Assembly (NCBI GenBank): GCA_030054025.1
Contig: JASGCQ010000004.1
Location: 1-56,495, forward strand
Length of the DNA stretch: 56,495 nucleotides
Direction of reading: 5' to 3'
Source: Phycisphaerales bacterium
Lineage (GTDB): Bacteria > Bacteroidota > Bacteroidia > Chitinophagales > Chitinophagaceae
Part shown: positions 25,529-35,171 of the stretch, piece after piece
How the letters are laid out: the number at the start of each line of letters is the position of its first letter
Position numbering within the stretch: position 1 is the first letter of the stretch
Made by a program: the position numbers and the translations under genes
Notes under the pieces: generated by a model
Seen by the model: only the letters and a program-made list of their open reading frames with translations
Databases searched by the model: none
What the model was told of the DNA's origin: nothing

Positions 25529-28262
25529 GATCGCTTTGTTTTTGCGTTGCGATGGTTTCTTTTAGGGGTGCTGCTATTGGTTTTGGATTTTCGTATTCGG
25601 CTTTTTGTAATTGCTGCAGGTGCTGCACATCCATGTCCTTCCCTGCCATCAATTCCATGGCTGATTGTCGGTCGCCCAGTTGCGCCGCATGTTCCAACAA
25701 CGCTACTTTGTCATCGGTATAAATCGTAACGGATTCACGACCCCTTGAAACCGACACATAAAACTGTTTGGCATCGGTAGCAGGAAAGGTGGATGCGGGT
25801 TGTGCAATCAACACATGGTCAACGGTTTTTCCTTGTGCTGCATAAGAAGTGATGCAATAGGCATGACTGATATGACCAAATTCTTTTGGCAGGCGATACT
25901 TGCTTTTACTGATTACATTGTGCAGGATGATATCGCCTCTCTCCGTAATGTCGGTTACTTTCAAGGTTTGACCATTATTCAACCGTTTTTGATATTGGTC
26001 AAAACTGTTTCGGGTGATTTTTATCTGGTCGCCCTTTGCTAATTTTATGCTGTCGGGTTCATAGACTTCATACATATTTGCTTTATTTAGCGGCAATATT
26101 GTTGTTTGGTTTTTATCATTGGTGAGGATGATAGTATTGTTGTCTGTTGCGGTTACCTGCCATACACTGCCCCGTTTGATGTTGGAGAGGTTTTGATTAA
26201 ACTGAATAATTTGTCCTGCTTTATAATTTCTGGCATCCGATTTTTGCGCTTCGGTGAATTTTAAATTATTCAACCGCAGCACTTCAATTTCTTTTTTACC
26301 CAGCAAGCCTGCGGCTTTTAATTTAGACCTTATTGCTTCGGTTACCGCATCGCTTTGTTTATGCGTTGGCGAAACCACCACAGCACTCTTGCCTTTTTTG
26401 ATATGGCTGATATAGGCTGCGACCAACGATTCATGGGGTTTTGTCTTATCAATCGTTTGGATAGCACCCATATTATCCAACCTCTCAAATGCTTGTTGAA
26501 TATCACCCTTCGCCAAGTCTTGCACCGCTTCTCTGTAATCGGCTTTTAGCTGGCGGTAAATTTTATTCACTTCCGCCGCTTTAATGCCTGCGACAATATT
26601 TAGGATTCGCAAGGCATCACCTCGAACTACGCTGGCATGTTGGCGAGTATCGCCGCCCAATATCAGCCGGCAGTTGTTTGTCTTGGCAATCGTCAGCAAC
26701 GCTTTCATATCTTTTGTTCCCAATAACCCTGCTTCATCCACCCATAATACTTGGTTTGTTAATTGCTTTTGCTGTTCTTTATCCAACAATAATCCCGCAA
26801 CCGTATTGGCTTCTTTAAAACCTTCTGCTACCAACACGCCTTTGGAGGCTTCGGCGGTGGGAGCAACAATCATGATTTTTTTACCAGCAGTTTCTATATG
26901 TTTTACCGCTTCTTTGAGCAGGGTAGTTTTGCCCGAGCCTGCTGCACCAAGCACAATCGAAACTTGATGGCTAGTGGTCAATATATGGCTTACAGCTTGC
27001 CCCTGTTGCTCCTCCAGTTCAATGGCGGGGGCTTGCTGGTATAAAGGCTGCATTTTGCCCATACCCTCTCTGGCCAGTTTTACCATGGCTTTTTCTTCTT
27101 CTAATACTTCTTTGGTGGTGCAAACCATTCTGCTCTTTTCTTTTACCCGCAGGATACGATTATCGGTTGCAAAGCCTTGCAGGATGGATTCAATGTTTAG
27201 TTGGTGGTCGCCCAGACTGTATTTTAAAGCGGATTCCAACAGCTTTCTTTCGGCTATCACCGATGCACGTTCAAAACCATGCTGTAAAGCATAGTCAATA
27301 GCGGATGGGGGATGGTGGTTTAGTGTTGCTGCTTTTGGTGCATAACGGATGGGTGGGTTTGATGTTGCGGGATCTTGATTGGTATTAAGGGCTTTGATTG
27401 CTGTGCGCCATGCTGCTTTGAGTTCTTTCATGCCCAAGCCTTTTTGCTTTTTGGAACGTGTTCTTGCTCCCAGTTCACTGAGTTGTTTGGCATCAGTAAT
27501 ACGGTTATCCTTGGCATACCGACCAATCGCATCGGTTCTTTTGGAAAACAAATCAATCGCTGTTTGTGGCACACCCACCATTTCAAAAGATTTTTCGGTT
27601 TTGCGGATTCCATAGCCAGCTTCTATCAATTTATCAGATAGTCGTTTATGAAACAAAGCCTGATAATAGGGCATGTCTCGTTTGATGTCACGGAACTGAC
27701 CTGCTTTGTATTTTTTTTCAATATTGTCCCAGGTTACATTAAACACAAAACAATGGCTGTGCAGATGCGGGTCTGGAGCAGAACCATCCACGGGTCTTGC
27801 GGTCTGGTGAGTAAACGCCGCCCAAAGCAGTTCACCTGTTTGTCGGTCGGCATCTTTGCCCGAAGACCTGACCCGTGTTTGCGCATCTTCTTCGATGGCG
27901 TGCATGGTTGCGCTTACGGCTGACTCGAAAATTTCCATGATATGATTGTCCTTGCTCAACGCATGGACAATGGATACGGATTTCGGGCAATGAAAATTAA
28001 TATCATAGCCCGTGGTCCGGTTTGCTTTGGTGCGGGGTGTTAGCGGCTGACCAGTGAACGGGGTTCTGTTCTCACAGAGGGTAAAAAAATCTTCTTTCGT
28101 TACCAATCCGGCAATGCTTAAACGCTCGGCGATTTTGCCTGCAAAAATGCCTGGCAATTCCTGGTCATTGAGATAGTAATCCGACTTCACCAATGCATCG
28201 GTGAAATAGGATTTGGCGTGGCTGGCTGAACTGCTTTGTATCATCCGTATCATGACCAGCAT
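25512..28262 (-). CDS. MobF/TrwC-type conjugative relaxase-helicase
   Basis: TGYDINFHCPKSVSIVHAL, DPHLHSHCFVFNVTWD (three-His), IVLGAAGSGKTTLLKEA (Walker A), VDEAGLLG, TSYAAQGKTVDHVL. Confidence 0.93.
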   Translation of the reverse strand: MLVMIRMIQSSSASHAKSYFTDALVKSDYYLNDQELPGIFAGKIAERLSIAGLVTKEDFFTLCENRTPFTGQPLTPRTKANRTTGYDINFHCPKSVSIVHALSKDNHIMEIFESAVSATMHAIEEDAQTRVRSSGKDADRQTGELLWAAFTHQTARPVDGSAPDPHLHSHCFVFNVTWDNIEKKYKAGQFRDIKRDMPYYQALFHKRLSDKLIEAGYGIRKTEKSFEMVGVPQTAIDLFSKRTDAIGRYAKDNRITDAKQLSELGARTRSKKQKGLGMKELKAAWRTAIKALNTNQDPATSNPPIRYAPKAATLNHHPPSAIDYALQHGFERASVIAERKLLESALKYSLGDHQLNIESILQGFATDNRILRVKEKSRMVCTTKEVLEEEKAMVKLAREGMGKMQPLYQQAPAIELEEQQGQAVSHILTTSHQVSIVLGAAGSGKTTLLKEAVKHIETAGKKIMIVAPTAEASKGVLVAEGFKEANTVAGLLLDKEQQKQLTNQVLWVDEAGLLGTKDMKALLTIAKTNNCRLILGGDTRQHASVVRGDALRILNIVAGIKAAEVNKIYRQLKADYREAVQDLAKGDIQQAFERLDNMGAIQTIDKTKPHESLVAAYISHIKKGKSAVVVSPTHKQSDAVTEAIRSKLKAAGLLGKKEIEVLRLNNLKFTEAQKSDARNYKAGQIIQFNQNLSNIKRGSVWQVTATDNNTIILTNDKNQTTILPLNKANMYEVYEPDSIKLAKGDQIKITRNSFDQYQKRLNNGQTLKVTDITERGDIILHNVISKSKYRLPKEFGHISHAYCITSYAAQGKTVDHVLIAQPASTFPATDAKQFYVSVSRGRESVTIYTDDKVALLEHAAQLGDRQSAMELMAGKDMDVQHLQQLQKAEYENPKPIAAPLKETIATQKQSDHEPAL

Positions 28263-28336
28263 GTATAAAGGCTTTTGCAGATGAATTGGGAAATTTTCTG
28301 ATTGCGTTAGAAAACACGCATCACAAATAATCTCAG

Positions 28337-28480
28337 CACAGCCAAAAAGCTGTGTTCAAAAACCCGTTATAGTCCATTAAAATGAAGCCCATCAGACATC
28401 TTCCCTAAGCACAGCTTAGGAGGAAGGGAGAAGAGGTAATTTTTTTATTTCCTAACACAGCTCGGCGATAATTTATCGCC
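28337..28480. other. Candidate oriT region for the MobF relaxase
   Basis: Cluster of inverted repeats upstream of the relaxase start: CACAGC-caaaaa-GCTGTG, CCTAAGC-aca-GCTTAGG, GGCGATAA-t-TTATCGCC. Confidence 0.5.
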
Positions 28481-28534
28481 TCTCATGCCTGTCGTAAGCA
28501 AATAGATTTTATCTTTAGAAAAACGAACAGTTTC

Positions 28535-28804
28535 ATGGAAGTGATTTGTTTAGAAGATAAAGCCTTTTATCAGTTGTTTGATAAAGTGATGGCGCATATA
28601 AAAGAGCAGCACAGCATCAAACAAGATAAATGGGTATCGGGTGAAGAAGCCATGCAGCAGCTTCGCATCACCAGCAAAACCACCTTGCAGAAATTACGGG
28701 ATGAAGGCAAAATCCGTTTCTCGCAACCTGAAAAGAAAATCATTTTATACGATACGGATTCTATCAGTGAATATCTTGAAAAAAACTCCCGCAATACTTT
28801 TTAA
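28535..28804 (+). CDS. Helix-turn-helix DNA-binding protein
   Basis: WVSGEEAMQQLRITSKTTLQKLRDEGKIRFSQPEKKIILYDTDSISEYL. Confidence 0.8.
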   Translation: MEVICLEDKAFYQLFDKVMAHIKEQHSIKQDKWVSGEEAMQQLRITSKTTLQKLRDEGKIRFSQPEKKIILYDTDSISEYLEKNSRNTF

Positions 28805-28806
28805 TC

Positions 28807-29040
28807 ATGGAAGAACACATCAACCCAACCTATCTCAAAGGCTTTAATGACGGCTATATCCTGAGCAAGCATGAGCCTGCAATTTTATCGGGCATCCTTA
28901 AAAGCGACAACCCTGCCAATGAATTTTTAAAAGCTTTAAAAGCCGGGCAGAAGCAATTTGAAACAGAAAAAATACTAGAAATGATTAAGCAAGGGAAGGA
29001 GAATACAGAGAGGGGGAGAAAAAATGAAATTGAGAAATAG
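28807..29040 (+). CDS. Small conserved-type mobilization-associated protein
   Basis: Follows the HTH gene by 2 nt; charged helical 77 aa. Confidence 0.5.
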   Translation: MEEHINPTYLKGFNDGYILSKHEPAILSGILKSDNPANEFLKALKAGQKQFETEKILEMIKQGKENTERGRKNEIEK

Positions 29041-29118
29041 CATTAAATGAGTAACAAATAGCATTTTCTTCGTATAAGAATCATACGAAGAAAATAAATA
29101 ATTTAATGCTACGAGTAC

Positions 29119-29301
29119 TTAAATGTAGTAGCTATGAATGGTTGAAGCCAGTTTCTGAAAAGAAGCATCTAAAAAATACAATTCTTTTCCTCCTGAACCA
29201 GCTCCGCCACCCTGCCCAGGGCAACATTCTAGACTATTCAATTCAAAAGCAACTACATTACATTTAACTGATGAAGGTTTAGTGTTTTTTTTCTGTTCCA
29301 T
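29119..29301 (-). CDS. 60-aa Gly/Cys-containing peptide ORF, coupled to the upstream membrane gene
   Basis: MEQKKNTKPSSVKCNVVAFELNSLECCPGQGGGAGSGGKELYFLDASFQKLASTIHSYYI; ATG lies inside the 3' end of the 373-aa gene. Confidence 0.5.
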   Translation of the reverse strand: MEQKKNTKPSSVKCNVVAFELNSLECCPGQGGGAGSGGKELYFLDASFQKLASTIHSYYI

Positions 29302-30400
29302 TTTTTTCCTCTTTTTGGAGTTTTTCAAAGTATATAGAGAATTTGTCATTGCGAACGAAATAGAGCTCGAGTCCATTCGTAACAACTTCCGAAGACTGCC
29401 TGTTTATAGTCTTATTGTCAATCGTTTCCGCAATACTTTCAGCTTCAGGGTTTATTTTTTTCTGAAGCTGACTCATATTCCGTGCAAATTTACAACTATA
29501 TGCAATATCTATATCATCCATTTTGTTAACAACTGTTAATTGAAAATTTTCGGTATATCCTTTAAATAAAATAAAAAACCAGCTATCGCTATTTGATTTT
29601 TCGCCATTAACTAGAAGCCAAAATCTATAAGCAATACTTTGAATGACATACCCGTTTTCAGGAATGTCTGCGATAAAATTTTTAATTACGTATCGTTTAT
29701 CTTTCAAAGTTTTAAAATCAATCAACCCCCCAAAAGGGATTATGTATTCTTCTTTTTGGGTTTCATTACCATTTTTTTTATTTGGTTTTATGTACGTTAA
29801 TTTATGCATCACCATTTGCCCAATTTCACCATCGACATTTGGTCCTGGTTCAACAAACATTGAAATGTTGGTAGGCATTTTATCCTCCTTACACATATTC
29901 GTTATTTTATGCTCTGAAACTACGTGTATTTGAAGATATTTTTTACTTTCATCCAAACGAAGTAATTGTATGGTAATTTTGCTATCAGCGTTATAGGATA
30001 ATAAATCTATGAGTCTTTCTTTTAAGTAAAAGTCTGCATTTTCAGAGATATTTTCTCCATTAGCTAGTGATGAAACTCTTATATCATAGCTTTCATCTCG
30101 TAATAACTTTGTACTTATTAAAAGACCAACAAAACCAGTACCAAAAAAAATCAAATCCTCGCTGAATGATGGGAATAATGAATCGATAAAACCGTCTTTA
30201 AAACCCAATTCATTAAACAAACATGATACCACACCATAGTTAAACTTACAATAGAACCATAAAAGCAAGAAAAACAAATATAGTATAATCAGTATTCTGA
30301 ATTTTAGCCATGTGTGAAAAAGTCGTTTGCGCCAATAGTATTTAGGTCTTTTATATAATGAGACCAATGGCCATTTTGTTAAACTGTATTTGATACGCAT
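29279..30400 (-). CDS. Unknown membrane-anchored protein (two N-terminal hydrophobic segments)
   Basis: RILIILYLFFLLLWFYC and LIFFGTGFVGLLIS followed by a soluble domain. Confidence 0.6.
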   Translation of the reverse strand: MRIKYSLTKWPLVSLYKRPKYYWRKRLFHTWLKFRILIILYLFFLLLWFYCKFNYGVVSCLFNELGFKDGFIDSLFPSFSEDLIFFGTGFVGLLISTKLLRDESYDIRVSSLANGENISENADFYLKERLIDLLSYNADSKITIQLLRLDESKKYLQIHVVSEHKITNMCKEDKMPTNISMFVEPGPNVDGEIGQMVMHKLTYIKPNKKNGNETQKEEYIIPFGGLIDFKTLKDKRYVIKNFIADIPENGYVIQSIAYRFWLLVNGEKSNSDSWFFILFKGYTENFQLTVVNKMDDIDIAYSCKFARNMSQLQKKINPEAESIAETIDNKTINRQSSEVVTNGLELYFVRNDKFSIYFEKLQKEEKNGTEKKH

Positions 30401-30480
30401 ATATATATTTAAAATACCAAATCTGAAGTAAAATAAATGTATAACGTAGTAAGCTATAATTTATTTTTCGAAAGAAGTGT

Positions 30481-32418
30481 TCATTCTTTAAAATACGGAT
30501 TCTTATCCGCCAGTGCCAGCAATTCCGCATCCTCATAATAAGGATGTTTATGGATACGCAGGGGCGGTTTATCGGCGAGGAATGCAAAAATGGTTTTACC
30601 TGATTCACGGCGCAATTCATCGGGGGTAATCAATTCCCGCGGTGTGGAGTCAGCATTGGTGATGTTAAATATCGAAGTGCCAGAATAGGTGACCCTCGAA
30701 GTTTTACCCATGGCATGACTGATATAATCCGCCGAAAAATTATCACTCACATTAAAAAAATGCCGCACGCTGCTATTGGCAATAAAACTTTCCCAGTTAT
30801 TGCCATACACATCACGCAGTTGTATCAACGATTGCAGGATGCACCAAATCGTAACTTCATACCCCGCATAAGTGCTGAGGGCGATTTCGATTTCAGACAT
30901 ATAGCCCAATGCTGCGAACTCATCCAATAAAAAAGCTACTTTTTTATTTGGCTTTCTTACTACGGCTCGCATGGTTGAGGTAACCACCAAACGCAACCAC
31001 CGTGCGTGGCTTTTTAATTTATCAACAGGGATGATGATATATAAAGAACTATTGCCGTCGGCTAATTGATAGGGATTAAAATCACTTTTTAGAGAGGTTT
31101 GGAGCGCAGGAGAGTTTAAAAAATTCGTGGATTGCAGAGCGGTGGCAATGATACTGCCAAAGGTTTTCTCCCCCGCTTGTTGCAATTTGATGATTTCATT
31201 GGCGGCAGTGCGCACCGCCAGACCGCAATAAGGATTATCATTGCTGCTCATTTTGGCGAGTAATTTATCCCAAGATTCTTCGTTCAAACGCAACCATTGC
31301 CAAAGCGTGGACAATGTTTTGGGCGGAAAAGAAATAATATCTTCTGCGGTTTGTTCGTATGAACTTTCTTCAGTCACTGCGCTATCATGGTCCTGCGTCA
31401 TCAGATGCATGATGAGTCCTGCAATAATGGCCCTGGCATTATCGGTAAAGAAATTATCTTTTTCATCGGCATTCATCGGCACAATCATTTCTGCAATCAC
31501 TGCTACATCATCCACAAAATTGATATTGCTGATATCGGCTAAAATATCCAAGGGATTATAGGCGCTGCTTTCTTTGATATGGTCGGTCAACAAACCCCAG
31601 GGATTTAAGATGACCACTTTTCTGCCCGATGCTTCCTGCGCCCGAATAGTAATGGCTGCATTCTCACCCTTGGGATCAATCACCACCCAGGAGCCTTGAT
31701 AATTGCCCAAGCCTAACAAGTTTGGGATGATTAAATTTGTGCCTTTACCGCCTCTGGTGCCTGCCACGGTAAGCAAATGGCCTTTATCGGAAAAAATCAA
31801 CGCCTCCCCAATATATAAGCCTTCGCCTTGTGTATATTCCACCACATCGGAATAGGTAGCAAAACGTGCTGTGCCAAATTTATTGCCTTCTAAATTTAAT
31901 CTTGCAATACTGGAACGCCAGCGTTTATACACCATAAAAATCAGGCTGGTAGCGATAAGGTTTGCGACCGCATAGATCATAAACACATAGATATCCTTGT
32001 CCTGAAAAAATACTGCCCAGATAATCGCTAACAGAATAATGGCTAGGATTATAAATACCCAGATCAACACTGCTCCGGCAAACATGGCAAACCGCACAAT
32101 CGGAATCGTTCGGTTTAAATCGGGCAGCAAATCATTTTTCTGGTCCTCGTCCAGCATAAAGCGTTTATAGCCGCGAAAGAAACCCCACATAATTCCCATC
32201 ACCGTAATCGGGGATAACAAAAATCCAATCAGATATAACCATCGTTTTACCTTGGCTTGCGGGTTGGGATAGCGGCGCAACAAGAGCTGCACTTCATAAG
32301 GATGCACTTTAAAATAGCGGTATAATTTCTGCTGCCAAACAGGGGCATGCGCCGCCCATTCCTCATAATGTATCTCTCCTAAAGAGGGTTGTTTTGGTGT
32401 GGATGTTTGGCCTGTCAT
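30481..32418 (-). CDS. Type IV coupling protein (VirD4/TraG/TraD family)
   Basis: LTVAGTRGGKGTNLIIPNLL (Walker A), SWVVIDPKGENAAIT, VAFLLDEFAALGYMSEIEIALSTYAGYEVTIWCILQSL; N-terminal TM helices. Confidence 0.93.
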   Translation of the reverse strand: MTGQTSTPKQPSLGEIHYEEWAAHAPVWQQKLYRYFKVHPYEVQLLLRRYPNPQAKVKRWLYLIGFLLSPITVMGIMWGFFRGYKRFMLDEDQKNDLLPDLNRTIPIVRFAMFAGAVLIWVFIILAIILLAIIWAVFFQDKDIYVFMIYAVANLIATSLIFMVYKRWRSSIARLNLEGNKFGTARFATYSDVVEYTQGEGLYIGEALIFSDKGHLLTVAGTRGGKGTNLIIPNLLGLGNYQGSWVVIDPKGENAAITIRAQEASGRKVVILNPWGLLTDHIKESSAYNPLDILADISNINFVDDVAVIAEMIVPMNADEKDNFFTDNARAIIAGLIMHLMTQDHDSAVTEESSYEQTAEDIISFPPKTLSTLWQWLRLNEESWDKLLAKMSSNDNPYCGLAVRTAANEIIKLQQAGEKTFGSIIATALQSTNFLNSPALQTSLKSDFNPYQLADGNSSLYIIIPVDKLKSHARWLRLVVTSTMRAVVRKPNKKVAFLLDEFAALGYMSEIEIALSTYAGYEVTIWCILQSLIQLRDVYGNNWESFIANSSVRHFFNVSDNFSADYISHAMGKTSRVTYSGTSIFNITNADSTPRELITPDELRRESGKTIFAFLADKPPLRIHKHPYYEDAELLALADKNPYFKE

Positions 32419-32497
32419 GTTATACTTAAAAACGCTGTTGAATGAGTTTTAAAACGTTAAATTATTTTATTTTTTTTAAATCACAAATAAAAAAATG

Positions 32498-32542
32498 AAA
32501 CTACGTAGAAATACGTAGGCAAGAAACGTAGTTCTACGCAAG
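32498..32542. other. Candidate oriT / relaxosome repeat region for MobC/MobA
   Basis: Nested CTACGTAG / TACGTAGG / CGTAGTTCTACG repeats in the ~460-bp gap upstream of mobC. Confidence 0.35.
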
Positions 32543-32879
32543 CTTTTTCCAGTAAGGGTTTGGCAATTTTAATCCCGCATACATCCAAATGATTTATGCT
32601 GTATTTTCGAAACTGAAAAATGAGAACACTGGATGAAACATACTCAATTATTCTGCCATTATTTTTTTAGTAAATAAAATAAAAGTTGTTGGATGCACTG
32701 TTGCAGTTGGAAACAAAAAATCTGTTGGGTGCAGACGGCAAAACTGATTTCGGAGGCACACGCAAGACGTGGTTTGTAGCTACAAAAACAATTCCCCTGA
32801 ATTCTTTTTGCATCCCTACACCTTCTTGTAAGGGAGACATTGCATTCTCCCTTAACCCTCTCGTTAAACATGACCCCTT

Positions 32880-33254
32880 ATGGTTCGACCTACCAAAATC
32901 GCCGATGAAAAACGCAGCCTCACCATCCGGGTGCGGGTGACTGCGGCTGAGAAAAAAACACTGGTTACCGCTTCCGAAAACGAAGGCTATAGCCTCAGTG
33001 ATTTTATGCGGCTTAAATCCATCCATGCCGTGCCGAGGTCTAAAAAAGCGACACCGGAACGGGCAGCATTAATCCGTGGTTTGGGAGAATTGTCCAAACT
33101 CGGCAGCAACCTCAACCAGATTGCCCGTGCCTTGAACCGCCGTCAACAGGTGGGTGAGTTGCAGGGATTTTCATCGGAGTTGTTGCAATCTTTGTTGCAA
33201 CAAACGGATCGTCTTTCGGCACAGCTTTTAAATCTGTTGGAACATGGTCATTAG
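32880..33254 (+). CDS. mobC: MobC-like relaxosome protein
   Basis: RVRVTAAEKKTLVTASENEGYSLSDFMR and LSKLGSNLNQIARALNRRQ. Confidence 0.85.
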   Translation: MVRPTKIADEKRSLTIRVRVTAAEKKTLVTASENEGYSLSDFMRLKSIHAVPRSKKATPERAALIRGLGELSKLGSNLNQIARALNRRQQVGELQGFSSELLQSLLQQTDRLSAQLLNLLEHGH

Positions 33255-34299
33255 AGGACGCATCCGTGGCAATGGTCGGCAACTGGCCAATTATTTATTG
33301 ACGATGGCCGAGAACAGCGAGATCCAAATATTGGATATCAATGGCCGTGGTGCATTGCAGGAAGAAGCTTTGCGGCATGCGCTGACCTCGATGTCGCTTA
33401 CATCGGAACTCACCAAGAGCCAAAAGGGTTTGTATCATGCACAAATCAATCCGGCTTATGGCGATGATAAAAACATGACTCCAGCCGATTGGGAAAAAGC
33501 GGCGGATATGTTGGGCGAAGCCTTGGGGCTGGCCGACCAAAGACGGGTCATTGTGTTACACACTAAAAAAGACAGGACACATGCTCATGTGGTTTGGGAA
33601 CGCTACGACCATCAAAAGGGCATTATGCGTTCGGATAGTTTTTCCCGCTACAAACAAAATGCGGTGCGGCTGCAAATGGAAAAACAATTTGAACACAAAC
33701 AAACACCTGAAAAAAACCCGCACCGTGCGGACATGAAAAAAGAACTGTCTGCTTTGTGGCAGCAATCAACAACAGGAGCGGGTTTTATCAAGGCAGCAAA
33801 GGAATTGGGTTATATCATTGCGACCAGTCCTAACCGCAGGCCGTTTATGGTGATTGATCCCCATGGGCGTTCCTTTGATTTGGTCAGGCAACTGGATAAA
33901 GTGCAAACCAAAGAAGTGCGGGAACGGTTCAAGAGTGAAAAACTACCTACCGAAAAAACAGCCTTGCAGTCGGTTGCGACCCATCGGCAGATGCATAAAA
34001 CCCAGGAAGGGTTCTTGGATAAAATAGCAGTGCAGCAGGAAAATGAATCACTCAAACAAAATGACCAACGGCACAATAAAGCCAAAGAGTTTGCTGAGAC
34101 CAAACAAGACTTGCAAACCGATAAACAAGCTTTGTATCATGAACAAGCGGTTGCATTCAATGAAAGCAAACAAAAAATAACCAATCCCAATAGTTTATCA
34201 AAAACTGAAAAAGCTGCTTTAGAAAAAGCTGCCTTGGAAAAACTCAAAAAAATGCGGGAGAATAAAATCCAAACCAAGGGTAATCAACTGGATAGATAA
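33244..34299 (+). CDS. mobA: Relaxase/mobilization nuclease (MobA, MobP-type)
   Basis: IRGRIRGNGRQLANYLL, VIVLHTKKDRTHAHVVWERYD (HxH), basic C terminus. Confidence 0.85.
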   Translation: MVIRGRIRGNGRQLANYLLTMAENSEIQILDINGRGALQEEALRHALTSMSLTSELTKSQKGLYHAQINPAYGDDKNMTPADWEKAADMLGEALGLADQRRVIVLHTKKDRTHAHVVWERYDHQKGIMRSDSFSRYKQNAVRLQMEKQFEHKQTPEKNPHRADMKKELSALWQQSTTGAGFIKAAKELGYIIATSPNRRPFMVIDPHGRSFDLVRQLDKVQTKEVRERFKSEKLPTEKTALQSVATHRQMHKTQEGFLDKIAVQQENESLKQNDQRHNKAKEFAETKQDLQTDKQALYHEQAVAFNESKQKITNPNSLSKTEKAALEKAALEKLKKMRENKIQTKGNQLDR

Positions 34300-34329
34300 A
34301 AAAGATATTTTTTCTTTTTTAAAGAAAAA

Positions 34330-34367
34330 TTTGTTCATGAGTAAAGGATGGTTAGCTCATGAACAAA
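34330..34367. promoter_or_regulatory. Inverted repeat upstream of resolvase, candidate res subsite
   Basis: TTTGTTCATGAG-N14-CTCATGAACAAA, perfect 12-bp arms. Confidence 0.6.
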
Positions 34368-34454
34368 ATCCTCCATTTTTATAAAATCTCCCACCAATAA
34401 ACCATTCTATTACAGGCCTATGTAGTGCCGCACTAAGCGAATTTTAACAATAAT

Positions 34455-34490
34455 CTGTTCAAATATAAACCATCGTTAACCCATGAACAG
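34455..34490. promoter_or_regulatory. Second inverted repeat upstream of resolvase, candidate res subsite/operator
   Basis: CTGTTCA-N22-TGAACAG just upstream of the resolvase ATG. Confidence 0.5.
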
Positions 34491-34504
34491 AAAGGTACTG
34501 TGAA

Positions 34505-35143
34505 ATGAAACAGGTAATTGCATACTATCGGGTTTCTACAAGCAGGCAGGGGCGAAGTGGCTTAGGTTTGGAAGCTCAACAACAAGCGGTAGAAGCCCAT
34601 TGTAGGCAGAATGACTATCGGTTGCTCACGCAAATAGTAGAAGTGCGATCTACCCGAAAATATAGAATCGGGTTGTTTGATGCGTTGAGCCTTTGTCGGC
34701 AGCATAAAGCTATTTTGATAGTGGCTCGCTTAGACCGCCTTGGCAGGGATGTGGAACAAATAGCGGGTATCGTGAAATCGAATGTTGAAATTATTGTGGC
34801 AGATAATCCGCATGCCAATCGTTTCACCATTCATATTCTGGCGGCAGTTGCCGAAGAACAAAGACAAAGAATAAGTGATACCACCAAACAAGCGTTGCAT
34901 GCGGCTAAAAAAAGAGGGATTTTGTTGGGGAAAAATGGTAAGACGCTTTCAATCGCCAATAAGAAAGCCGCTACAGATTTTGCTTACGCTTTGTTTCCAA
35001 TACTCAATCGGTTAAGAAACCGAGGGATTATTTCTGTGAGGGCGGTGTCGGAAGCATTGAACAAAAAAGGGGTGCCCACATTCAGGGAAGGGGGCAGATG
35101 GCATCCCAGCACCGTATATACATTGATGAATAGATTAAAATAA
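34505..35143 (+). CDS. Small serine recombinase (resolvase/invertase family)
   Basis: IAYYRVSTSRQGRSGLGLEAQQQAVE, LIVARLDRLGRDVEQIAG, ILAAVAEEQRQRISDTTKQALHAAKKRG. Confidence 0.92.
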   Translation: MKQVIAYYRVSTSRQGRSGLGLEAQQQAVEAHCRQNDYRLLTQIVEVRSTRKYRIGLFDALSLCRQHKAILIVARLDRLGRDVEQIAGIVKSNVEIIVADNPHANRFTIHILAAVAEEQRQRISDTTKQALHAAKKRGILLGKNGKTLSIANKKAATDFAYALFPILNRLRNRGIISVRAVSEALNKKGVPTFREGGRWHPSTVYTLMNRLK

Positions 35144-35171
35144 TTGAACCTTAATTTTTAAACCAAATAAT

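Noticed and set aside
26584-27923. Long plus-strand ORFs antisense to the relaxase-helicase
   Set aside because: Composition reflects antisense of a conserved coding gene; no plausible domain or start context.
32686-32940. 84-aa ORF upstream of and overlapping mobC
   Set aside because: Overlaps the mobC start in another frame and spans the likely relaxosome/oriT region; no protein-like features.
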